This document shows, piece after piece, positions 25,590 through 40,052 of a DNA stretch of 64,000 nucleotides (within the stretch, counting starts at the first letter, position 1; each line of letters starts with the position of its first letter). Both the position numbers and the translations under genes were made by a program. The stretch is from assembly GCF_021917145.1 (NCBI RefSeq), contig NC_061078.1, forward strand, positions 10,708,604-10,772,603, written 5' to 3'. A model generated the notes under the pieces. It had not been told where the DNA came from, did no database searches, and saw nothing but the letters and a program-made list of their open reading frames with translations. The stretch is from Hypomesus transpacificus (Eukaryota > Chordata > Actinopteri > Osmeriformes > Osmeridae).

Positions 25590-27887
25590 TGCTATACAGC
25601 CACTGGGAGAGCTGACAAAGGGACTGGTCATTACCCAGCCAGGTGCTTGTCATTAACACAAAAGGCAGAATGCAGTTTTTTTTATTATCTACCCCTTATT
25701 TCTAGTGTTGTTATGATGCCAAAACAGGTGCAGTAAGGTATTTATTTTCACAGTTTTGTGTGAGTTGACATGACGGCTATTATTTCTTATAATTGTTAAT
25801 CCCTTTTGTATTGTTCACTTTTTTTATATAGGTATAGGGTATTTGTATATGTGTATATAGTGTTTCTGTATATGTGTAATGCCACAATGCAAATGTGTAT
25901 CAAGTACAAATAATAAAGTACTTCAATGACTGATTCCGCTTTTACCATACATGGGAGTCTTATCGAAGGAGGATACTTAATGACATCAGAGTCTGGCTGC
26001 ATGTCACATCACCTCTCAGTTTACCTGCTCAGACAGAATACTGGGAAACACTAAACCTGCTACTCTGGAGAAGTTCGTATCTTCTTCTTTTTTACTGTGA
26101 TCAAGCTGAGGGTTTAGGAAAGCCAGCTGTCTTAGATTTTGCCATTGTCAGACAAGCTTGTGGAAAACAAATGAATAGTGTACTGGTTGGCACACAACCG
26201 TCTTCATACATAATATTGTTCAGACAAAGGTCACATTACAAGTGCAAAGGTTAGACCAAGGGGGAGGCTGTAAGCAATGAGCCTAGTGTAGTGGACATTT
26301 GCTGTGGCAGCAGGTAACCTGGTCAGAAGGCATGTCAGTGTGTTATGTCAGGAGATTAGTGGTTCAGCAAGACCAGCCCCGCCTCATTAGCCACATGCAC
26401 TGATCTGAACAACAAGTGTAGAGGTATCAACAAGCCTTTCACCCATACAACAGCCCTCACCTGAAGAGAGAAGAAGGAGTTGTTCTGAAGAAAAAGACAT
26501 GTATGTACACATGTTTGTTGAGATTGTATCATTTGAGAGACTTGTGTGCTCTGTTTTGAATTGGTGCTGTCAGTTGGAGAGTTTGCTAATATTGTTTTCT
26601 ACCTTTTGATTAGGACATTCAAACTGTTACTAATTACTGTGGATATTTAATTGTGTGCTCTGATTTACTTTTAAGTATACTTGAAAGTGTTATACAATTG
26701 CAACATGATTCTTTTATTATCAAGCCAATTCAAAAATTCCCCCAAAAAGACATGGGGACTTTAAAATGGGGATGATGACATCAGGTGTGTTTTGAGCAAT
26801 GCAGAGGCAGTGGGTAATGTAGACTTTAGGGTGTGTTATGAATCTTTGTTGGTCAGATTACAACCATACAGCAATCCTTTGTTTTGGATATGGGAGTTAT
26901 GTTTTCATTGGTCTGACAACTTGTCAATATTGGGATAGTTTTTAAACTCGCTCTTTGTAAGCCTACCTTATTTTCATGTGTATGGTTTTAATATGGGTAT
27001 TTTTTCTTAAATACCACAGTTTGCCATGCATATGCCACAGTATGTAACTTGTAGAACTTTCCTTTGTTCTTCTTTGTAAAGGTAATGAGCTTACTTAGCA
27101 TCTGCCCTGTATGCTTCGTCAAAGTAATTAATCTGTAACCATCTGTCTAGTCAGCTGTGTTACTCTGCCAGCCAGGTGGGACTGGGGACCAATGACTTTC
27201 CTACTGTTGTGTATTTACCAGTTGTCCTTCACCTTGTGTCTACCTCATGACTTACAGGGCTGACATTTGGGCACTCATACTGAGCTCAGAAGTGTGTATT
27301 TGTCTGCTGTTTCTTACGTAAAGGACTAAAACAACTTAAAGTGACAAATCTTGTCTTTTAGCTATTTTGATTTGAAGGGATCTAAGATCTCTGTGGATTG
27401 CTGTTTCGTAGATCCAGCCCTGAAGTGTGTGCTTGTGTTTTCATGTGTCTGACATGTGTATGTGCATGTTTCACTTCCCTTCAACCAATAGAAGAGGAGC
27501 ATGAGGTGTTTGTGAGCTCGCCATGTGCTGTCATAATACCTTCCTAATCTTCCACTAGTAGACAGCTCCTACCAACATTGTGTAACGGAATCAACAAAAA
27601 TAGAGAGGAGAAAGAGTGACACCACAGTGTTTCTGGGAAGCAAGCAGAGATTTGGATTGATCTGATTGCTTTACCTTTACATCCAGCCAGCCAAATCTCA
27701 AACTTAACAAGAGTAATGTAATGTACTAGCCACACTCGGTCGGCAGAAAATATCCCAAATAGTCATATATGACCATGCATTGCTGTCATAATATAAGTAT
27801 TTATAATATTTATACCCTTATTTAACCTTATCACCCCCCCTCTCTCTTTCTCTTTCTGCTGTCCCATCTTCTTCAGTGACCAAAAGA
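25590..27887. other. pdcd7 3' UTR and ubap1l upstream region
   Basis: A pdcd7 AATAAA lies at 25912-25917. The rest is AT-rich and non-coding as far as I can see. A possible non-coding first exon of ubap1l ends at 26500 with the donor GTATGT. It would join to the acceptor at 27876, eleven bases before the ATG. This is a guess from splice-site fit only. Confidence 0.45.
25912..25917 (+). promoter_or_regulatory. Likely pdcd7 polyadenylation signal
   Basis: AATAAA about 320 bases after the pdcd7 stop codon, with T/G-rich sequence downstream. Confidence 0.6.
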
Positions 27888-32569
<4,682 letters not shown>

Positions 32570-34085
32570 TAAAGGCTAAACTAACACACCGATTAACACA
32601 CTGAACATTGAGCTGTTGTTCAATTGCAAAGTGAATATTCCCAATAGTACACAAGAGTATACAGCAGAGAACGACCAGTGGCCTTTAACAAGGAAAAGCA
32701 CATCTTCGGTACTGTTTCATTTTAAGATGTTTGGTTGTGATGTTTCCCATACAATAATCCAACATTTTCTTTGTAAAATATAGACGTATTCAGTTACTTT
32801 TGTTAGTATATTTTTCTCCTTTGGTAAACTGAAGGTTATTGCACTTACACATAAGGTATAGTCTAAACTAATCCTGAATCCCTAAAGGACTGGTGTTGGA
32901 AGCATGTGTATGGAAACATATGACATCCAACAGTTTCTCATCCATTCAGCAGGTGTCCTGCAGCGATCTGAAGTACATTAGAATTTTAAACATGATTGCC
33001 CTTCATGTATTCTTTTTTTATTTGACTGATTCCATGTTAAATGGTGTAAAGAATGTACTAAATATTAAGAATGCTGGTAGTTTATAATGTTGGACAAAAC
33101 AACAATTAAAGAAACTTGATAATAAAAGGATTACCAAGCCATGTGCTCATTTGTCTTGTTGTGGCCTTATGAAACTGTACATCTTTGATTAATTTCAAGA
33201 AGGAACATCCACATTTTTGCCATGCCTTCTCTGGTGATGTGTGCCCACTTTTACAGGCTGTGACAATCCAGTTTTGTTATGTTCTTATCAAAGCCCCAGC
33301 GGGTCTTAGATGTGAGCAGAGCAAAGGGAAGCGCTGGCATCTATTAAAGATGTGTATCTTCTGATGATGGACTGGGCTTGTGTTTGACAATGTGCTTGGC
33401 CAGGACAGCATTTCTTTTATCACTTTCCAATTAATAAACTTCACTCACAGAATGCATGGAAGGTTCTGAGATATGTTTCTTTTTGCTTGTTAGGAATTAA
33501 TGATAATATAATATGTTAGTGAAGGAATGAACAAAACATCATTAATTACATTCTTCACCTTTAAGACAATGTGATTTTAATGATATTTTATTGCTTCATA
33601 ACATACCAGTCTTCCACTTACTTGCAATCTTTTTTGCCAGGGGCCAAGTATTTGCGTTATCTATCGAATGAATGATGTCTTACTTACACAGGTTATCCCA
33701 TTAGATTTCAAAACGTGTCCATCTAGGGAGATCTTTCTAAACACAGCTGCAAACATACCCTAATTACAGCAGTGTTGGCTTGCTGTGAAAAAAATTCTGG
33801 CCCTATGTAACCTTGAGTCCTAGCAGTGATACCACTGGGACCTTAGGGCCATAGAGAGCCTGTTTGTTGTGAAAACAGGAAAAATATTTAAGAACATTAC
33901 AAACCATTGCTTACTTTCCATGGAAAGATTAATTTGAAATACAGTATGCATGATCAAACTCGACACAGCTTCACTGGTTGTACTGCACTTTCCAATGCAA
34001 ATGAAGGGGACAACATTAACTTTAAACAAGTCTCTCCGCCTACTAGGTGTAGAGACATCATATGAAGAAATCTATTGATAAGGAA
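32570..34085. other. Convergent 3' ends of ubap1l and kbtbd13
   Basis: AT-rich, non-coding. It holds the ubap1l 3' UTR, with AATAAA at 33121-33126, and the kbtbd13 3' UTR on the other strand. No repeat element was recognised. Confidence 0.5.
33121..33126 (+). promoter_or_regulatory. Likely ubap1l polyadenylation signal
   Basis: AATAAA about 550 bases after the stop, followed by a T/G-rich downstream stretch (TTTGTCTTGTTGTGG). Confidence 0.6.
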
Positions 34086-35615
34086 TTAGTCCAAACATTG
34101 TAAAGAGGACCTGGGTCTGTGGTTAATACGGGTCCCATAACTTAGACCATCAATCAAAGCGTGAGAGTTTCCTAAAATGCGGTGCTGGGCATTTGGCATC
34201 CTCAAGAGGAATGTGTACATGGATCCAATCCTCCCAAAGCCAGTCATCTCCCTCTTCATTCTCCACCTGTGTTCCTCTATGGAGTACTCTGTGGTCACCT
34301 TGCGGTTGAGGGTGAAAACAGAATCTCCTATGACCACGGCTGTGAATAGGGCCCCTTTACTATTCCCATACTGGCCTGGCATGGCCGTCCACTGGCCAGA
34401 AGTGAGATTATAACAGTCCATCACACACAGCAGGAAGTCTTCGCCTGGACCATTACTTATCACATACAGATTGTCCCTGTGGGCTACCATACAGTGACCG
34501 TAGCTCTGGTGGCGGACCAATGTGGTTTCCACCACCCACCGGTCCTTTTCAGGCAGATACTCCTGGATCTCTGTGGCACCTTTAGACTTCCAAAGGCTGA
34601 TGAAGATCCTGCTCATGGCCTTGGTTGAGACCACAGAGGCCACAGGGCAGGGAAGGTCGGAGGCAAAACTCCAGGTTCCTGTAGAGACCATGTACCGCTC
34701 CACAGATGCCATGGCTTTCCTTTCAAACTCCCCCCCCAAGGCATAGAGGTAGCCTTCATGTCCAATCAGAGTGAAGTTGTAGCGGGGCTGCTGGGGGCTT
34801 GGGATCAGAGACCAGGAGTCACTTTCCGGGCTGTAGCAGTAGCCAGTGTCTACTACTTTCTTGCTGACGTCATGCACCCCTCCGACGATGTACAGTTTGT
34901 TGTCTAAGACAGTCACCCCTGCCATGGTTGTGCTGGCATTCACGGGTAACTGAGTCAAGACTTTCCAGTCTCTCTCCTCTTCGTCCAGGAAGCAGACCGT
35001 CCTCTGGGAGTTCTGCAGCAGCTCGATGGTAGGGGAATGGGTGCAGACCACCATGTATCTGCCGGGACTGAGGGACTCAATGTATTCCACCAGCTCTCTT
35101 GGCAAGGCGCCCAGTTCTTCTCTCAGTTCAGAGTCCATGTCTCTGATAAACAGAGCGGCGCTGTGGGAGAGCTGCCGCTGCCCGTAGGTAGCCGCCGTGT
35201 GGTACATGAGCACACAGTTGTCAGAGTTAAGGATATTTATGAGGTGTTTCGTGAGGGAGTCCACCTGGAGGAAAGAGGCACACTCGATGGCCTCGACAAT
35301 CTCGTCTCCGCTGAGCATGGGCCTCTCCCCGCTCAGGACACGCAGGGCCATCAGAAACCCCCCCGCCCCCAGCTCCCTCAGGTGGATCTCCTCCTGCTGG
35401 CATTCACGCATTCCAGACTGGAAAAGGGCTCGGAAGTACTCACAGTGTTGAGTGACGAGGGCTTTGTCCACCACAAAAACCGTCTCATCTACTCTCACTT
35501 TGAGGACGTCCATCCCGACAGGCTGTGGAGGCTGGACCGGGGCTGGCTCCTCACCATCAGCCCCTGAGCCCAGACAGCTGCTAGGCTCCATCATCACGCC
35601 GCCATCGATTTTCAT
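34086..35615 (-). CDS. kbtbd13: Kelch repeat and BTB domain protein 13
   Basis: A single uninterrupted exon of 509 codons from the ATG at 35613-35615. The frame stays open upstream to 35753, so an earlier ATG is possible; human KBTBD13 has 458 residues. The BTB domain (VDETVFVVDKALVTQHCEYF, then FRALFQSGMREC) is followed by a short BACK-like part with TSDNCALL-like SDNCVLMYHTAATYG. Five or so kelch repeats come next (LDNKLYIVGGVHDVSKKVVD; YGHCMVAHRDNLYVISNGPG; GNSKGALFTAVV). Human KBTBD13 is a CUL3 adaptor in muscle that binds actin, and mutations cause nemaline myopathy type 6. The intronless form is as in human. It is divergent from rasl12. Confidence 0.95.
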   Translation of the reverse strand: MKIDGGVMMEPSSCLGSGADGEEPAPVQPPQPVGMDVLKVRVDETVFVVDKALVTQHCEYFRALFQSGMRECQQEEIHLRELGAGGFLMALRVLSGERPMLSGDEIVEAIECASFLQVDSLTKHLINILNSDNCVLMYHTAATYGQRQLSHSAALFIRDMDSELREELGALPRELVEYIESLSPGRYMVVCTHSPTIELLQNSQRTVCFLDEEERDWKVLTQLPVNASTTMAGVTVLDNKLYIVGGVHDVSKKVVDTGYCYSPESDSWSLIPSPQQPRYNFTLIGHEGYLYALGGEFERKAMASVERYMVSTGTWSFASDLPCPVASVVSTKAMSRIFISLWKSKGATEIQEYLPEKDRWVVETTLVRHQSYGHCMVAHRDNLYVISNGPGEDFLLCVMDCYNLTSGQWTAMPGQYGNSKGALFTAVVIGDSVFTLNRKVTTEYSIEEHRWRMKREMTGFGRIGSMYTFLLRMPNAQHRILGNSHALIDGLSYGTRINHRPRSSLQCLD

Positions 35616-37088
35616 CCCCGCCAGAAGCCAAATGGAAAAATGACACAGAGGAAATAAGGACAACAACCGGAGTACCTCATGTCCATACGAGAAGCATTTA
35701 GTCAAGGCATTCCTTCCAGTCAGGGCGGAGAAGCAGCTCAACTGAACCGTCACTGTCCGGAACAGATGTACTTGACTGGCTACCCACTGTATTTGTATTT
35801 CTCTTCACGGCTACAAGAATAGCCGTGTCTATACATAGCCAGGGGACGTGTGGCAGTTCTAATACATTATGATCATGACACTCAGCCAGCAGAGGGAGAA
35901 CAGTGTTGAGCTGATGAAAGGGGACACGGCTGTGGTTGTGTGAATGGGGTACATCTCAGTTATGCTGCTGATTTATGGCTCTTTGTCTATGGCTGACAGT
36001 TTTGTGCCAGTGGAAAATGCCAGGGCTTGTCCTTGAGAGCAGTTGTAAAAGTTCAACTACAACAATAGATTGTTCCCTGAGGTTGTTATAGAGACAATGC
36101 CATTTTGGTGTCCTTGTCTACTGCGCGGTATTGTGTGACAGTGCTCTGCAATTCTTAGGCCCAGTGTACTTGCAGGGTTTTTGCATGCAAATGTAAGTAA
36201 GCTTACTTAAACAAAGTGCAGTGAAACTGAGTTATTCAATTATTTGTGTTATGACGTCTTTGGACATGCCAGTATCAGACAGCTACTGTAATCAACCAGC
36301 TTCACGTATCGAATATGTGAACCTCACTGAAGATTGACCAGTTATGAGTTGAGTATGGCCACCAGGTAAACTGTGGGCTTATGGCAATGCAGTAAACAAC
36401 TTGTGGTCCGGGGGTAACATCTGGTCACAATCAGGACCAGCTCATCTCCAGTGTTTAAAATCACAGCAGTTTTTTTTTCATAATATTGGGAGTTTCATTA
36501 AGTTAAAACTTTTAGTTATTTACATAACTGCACAGGTATTGTATGTGTATAGAACTGCTCTCGTCTTGCAAAGGGCAAAAACATTAAATAGCTTTGATCC
36601 AATTATTAACCCACACAGAAAAATCCGGCTATTGTGTGTTGACCTTAAGCCAGTCTCCATAAAAGGAGATGCCCAGTCAATCATGTACGTAAGCAGAAAC
36701 ATTCTTCTTCTAATTTTCCTCGATTTCTCAAGTCCACGCCTGGTCCTTCCTTCGGTTGTGCATATCACTTCTCGCACGAACAGGCAGCACGGGACATTTA
36801 CGAGTCTTCCAGAAAGTATTTGGGATATTTTCTTCATTATGGACTTTGATCAGTTGAAATGAATTTGACACGCAATTACGACTTCGTTGTTTCACGACTC
36901 CAGCAATTTAGAAAAATCTAGATACCATAGAAATGCATTGATAAACTGAACACATTTCCTCGATACATTTGCAATCGAGGTCGTAACTATTTGTATTATT
37001 ATTATGAACGATAGATTACTACAAGTGTTACACTTTTTAGTACTTTCTTGACCAAATTGAGGAGGTTATTGTAATTCCGTCAACAAGG
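35616..37088. other. Divergent promoter region of kbtbd13 and rasl12
   Basis: About 1.47 kb. A frame of 153 codons at 36401-36862 (+) and one of 105 codons opposite it are open. Neither contains a domain I recognise, and the base composition is like the flanks. I do not call a gene here. Confidence 0.5.
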
Positions 37089-39137
37089 ATGATGTTTGGG
37101 AAGTCAAGGACTTGCAATTTTGCCGCTGTTCCTGAGCGGGGTCAACCTGAGTGTAACGTGGTGGTTCTCGGAGTGATGGGTTCTGGAAAATCAGGTTTGT
37201 TCAGGTTCCTTTCTGCCAAGTTAATATTGAAAAAATATTTTGAAAAAAAATTGTAATATCCTCCCAACACATAATAACATAATTGATAAATAAATGTTTG
37301 GCTGAGTCCTATTTGGCAAAGCTGGACAATAATTGTGTTTGTATTCTACAGTTTTGAGTGGTTTGTTATTACAGAAATCTGATACCAAATATCATGGGAG
37401 TGTTTATGTCGGGTGGTTTCTCATGCTCCAAGTGTAGACCCCAGATTTAAAGACAGTTTGACAGACATGTAATGTAAGCCTGAATCTAAACAGGATGTGT
37501 TTTTCTGCTTTGCAGCGTTGACTGTGAAGTTTCTCACAAAGCGCTTCATCAGTGAATACGACCCCAATCTCGGTAAAAATGTTCAGTCTTCATAATGAAA
37601 ACAACAACGATGACATATCCTCTTGGTTTCAGTTCCTGACTGGACATTTCCTGAAGAACTTGTTTTCTTTTGTCCAACTTCCTAGAGGATACCTATTCCA
37701 CTGAGGAGATTGTAGACCAACAGCCAGTGGTGGTGAAAGTGATGGATACCGCTGACCAGGTATGAACAAACACGTTTTACAAACAGCCTCACTCATGATC
37801 TCCCAGCTGCAGACCAGGCTGAGTGATCCGCCATGCTGTCTACCTCTCTATAGGATGGTCCTGTGAACTGTGAGCGCTACCTCACCTGGGCCAATGCCTT
37901 CCTGGTGGTCTACAGCATAGACAACAGACTGAGCTTCGAGGGATGCCAGCAGTACCTGCAGACCATCACCCTGCACACTAAAGCCCTCCAGCCTTACACC
38001 CCCATCATCCTGCTGGGAAACAAGCTAGATATGGAGAGATACAGGTGGGTGGGGCCTCCTGGAGCTCTCAGTACTGTTTGAAGGGACAACCACACAGGGG
38101 ATGTGAGGAGGTCTGGAGTGCAGAGTCTCATCAACATCACAACCAGAACATGGGAGGTTAGTGGAGGGAATGCGTCAGGGTGTGACGGTATGCAACGGAC
38201 GTGGCCACGCTCCGTCACTACAAGGCGTCGTTCGCCACTCGCTGGGCTCGAACGCACGACCTCTGACTTGCCAAGCGCGACCACTACCAGCTACGCCAAA
38301 GAAAAGCTAGCTAATCGTTGATGCGGGTAGCCCATTACATACCTGAGGAGTAAGTTTCACAGGTTCACACCCGTTACAAGGGCACGTTGCATGCTTTATT
38401 TCTGCAGATCGTGAAGCAGGCTGGGACTGCTGTGTCTTTGCTGCTGTTTATTCAGAAGACTAATGTTTAGTAGAGGATGTCAAGCAGAGGGGATGAATAG
38501 CAGGATTTGAGGTTGATTATTTCTCTTGATAGTGTATGATATTGTTTAAACTTGGCTTTGTTTAAAATTGGCATCTTATCCTTTAACTTCTTACATTTAG
38601 CAGATGCTCTTATCCAGAGTGACTTACAGTGAGTACAGGGACATTCCCCCGAGGCAAGTAGGGTGAAGTGCCTTGCCCAAGGACACAACGTCATTTCGCA
38701 CGGCCGCTAATCGAACCGGCAACCTTCTGATTACTAGCCCGATTCCCTAACCGCTCAGCCACCTGACTCCCTCACTTTTCCCTTCCTCAACCAGGCAGGT
38801 GAGTCAGTCCGATGGCTCGGCCCTGGCGTCTCGTTTCGGCTGCTTGTTCTTCGAGGTTTCTGCATGTCTGGACTTCCTCTCGGTGCAGAGGGTCTTCCAC
38901 GAGGCAGTGAAGGAAGCCAGGCGGGAGGGCGAGCGAAGCTCCCCGTTACGACCTCTGTACATCAGCGAGGACAAGCCCCTGGTGAGCCTTTCCTCGGCTG
39001 CCTCTTTCGCCAGCCCCCGCTACACGGAGCTACCAGCCCCCACCACCGCCAAGCTGGTCACAGTGAAGTCCTCCAGAGCCCAGAGCAAACGCAGGGCTCC
39101 CACACTCACCCTGCTCAAAGGGTTCAAGATATTCTAA
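37089..39137 (+). CDS. rasl12: Ras-like GTPase RASL12 (Ris)
   Basis: Five exons: 37089-37194, 37516-37572, 37686-37759, 37854-38044, 38795-39137. They encode 256 residues (human 266). G-domain motifs are visible: P-loop GVMGSGKS, the switch-I region SEYDPNLEDTYS, DTADQ at G3, NKLD at G4 and VSAC at G5. The C-terminus KLVTVKSSRAQSKR...LLKGFKIF is shared with human and lacks a CaaX box, so the protein is not expected to be prenylated. G3 has a Gln after DTAD, where human RASL12 has Leu. The large intron 4 holds two tRNA-headed SINEs. The gene lies head to head with kbtbd13 and tail to tail with the slc51b-like gene. Confidence 0.95.
38190..38322 (-). mobile_element. tRNA-headed SINE fragment (A)
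   Basis: Read on the minus strand, an A-box-like TAGCTGGTAGTGG is followed by a B-box-like GTTCGAGCCC, at the spacing of a tRNA-derived pol III promoter. The sequence then runs into a non-tRNA body with ACGGAGCGTGGCCACGTCCG. It lies in rasl12 intron 4. It is not a functional tRNA: no closed acceptor stem is seen. Confidence 0.65.
38586..38772 (-). mobile_element. tRNA-headed SINE (B) with fish-type tail
   Basis: On the minus strand it starts GGGAGTCAGGTGGCTGAGCG, with A box TGGCTGAGCGG and B box GGTTCGATTAG. A body with CCTTGGGCAAGGCACTTCAC follows, then the tail GGATAAGAGCATCTGC. This head-body-tail order is that of a common teleost SINE family. It belongs to a different family from the copy 270 bases upstream. 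Its right end lies only about 20 bases from the rasl12 exon 5 acceptor. Confidence 0.75.
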
Positions 39138-40052
39138 TGGATGGAGCAGGATGACCATTTTCCTTCAGGGAGAGGAGAATGATGTAAGGTGTTGATGGAT
39201 TGGCATGAATTGGGATGCGAAACAAGCAACAAGTGCATGAACATACAGAGCAGACTGCAGGACACATAGGATTTATACAGTATACAACCTTGATCAGTGA
39301 TGTCATTGCCAGGGTCACTGGATGTGGACCAAAGCTACAGTGACCTTTCAGTGAACAGAACTAGCAACAATGCTACATACTTCTCAGAGAGAATTCTTTA
39401 TACTGGACTTACACTGATTGTGTCCTAATGAATGCTGATATGTTCCCATGTGCCTTACTGGCACACTAACTATGAATTTTAAAATGCCATGTTGTAGTTT
39501 CACTTTGAATTTTTGACATGATGGTGCCCTCTGATGGTGTATTAGGGTAACTACATGCAAAACTGAACTTTCACAAAACCTTTTTAGATCTTTGTGAAAA
39601 TGCTTGTGCACTTTTTTTGTGTGTCCATGTACTGCATGTTACTGAAGTACTAAAAGGAAAGGGACAGACATGATCACTTTATATTTTATTACTGTTTTGT
39701 AAAAACAGATATGAGGGGATGCTATCAAGCAGTGATAAATACACACACCATATATATAAAATGTTTAACATACTCAAACAAACCAAATTAAAACGTATTC
39801 TTCAGAAGCACTTATTTGAGTGCTTATTATACATCACTACATTTTTAATACAACTCGCATACAATTTTACAATTCAAGGATTTTCAAGCAAGTAAACTGT
39901 CCTAGCCTTTATCATGTTGTTATTAGAGTATGTTTTAAACATTTTAAATATCACCGTCCCTCTTTCCAGAATTTCATCATCTACTCTGGAGTTACCCAAT
40001 GGGTTTCAGTACAGTTTTGCTTTTCTTTTTCTTCCTCTCGTCCATAATTCCA
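39138..40052. other. Convergent 3' ends of rasl12 and the slc51b-like gene
   Basis: Non-coding, AT-rich. On the minus strand an AATAAA signal (TTTATT on plus, 39685-39690) could end the slc51b-like transcript. No other structure was recognised. Confidence 0.5.

Noticed and set aside
35037-35567. 176-codon plus frame
   Set aside because: It lies antisense to the BTB part of kbtbd13, which is clearly the coding strand.
36401-36862. 153-codon plus frame between kbtbd13 and rasl12
   Set aside because: No domain, no splice or start context of note, and AT-rich composition like the flanks; I could not support a gene.
38190-38772. tRNA genes
   Set aside because: A and B boxes are present, but no full cloverleaf with a paired acceptor stem; the bodies and tails are SINE-like.
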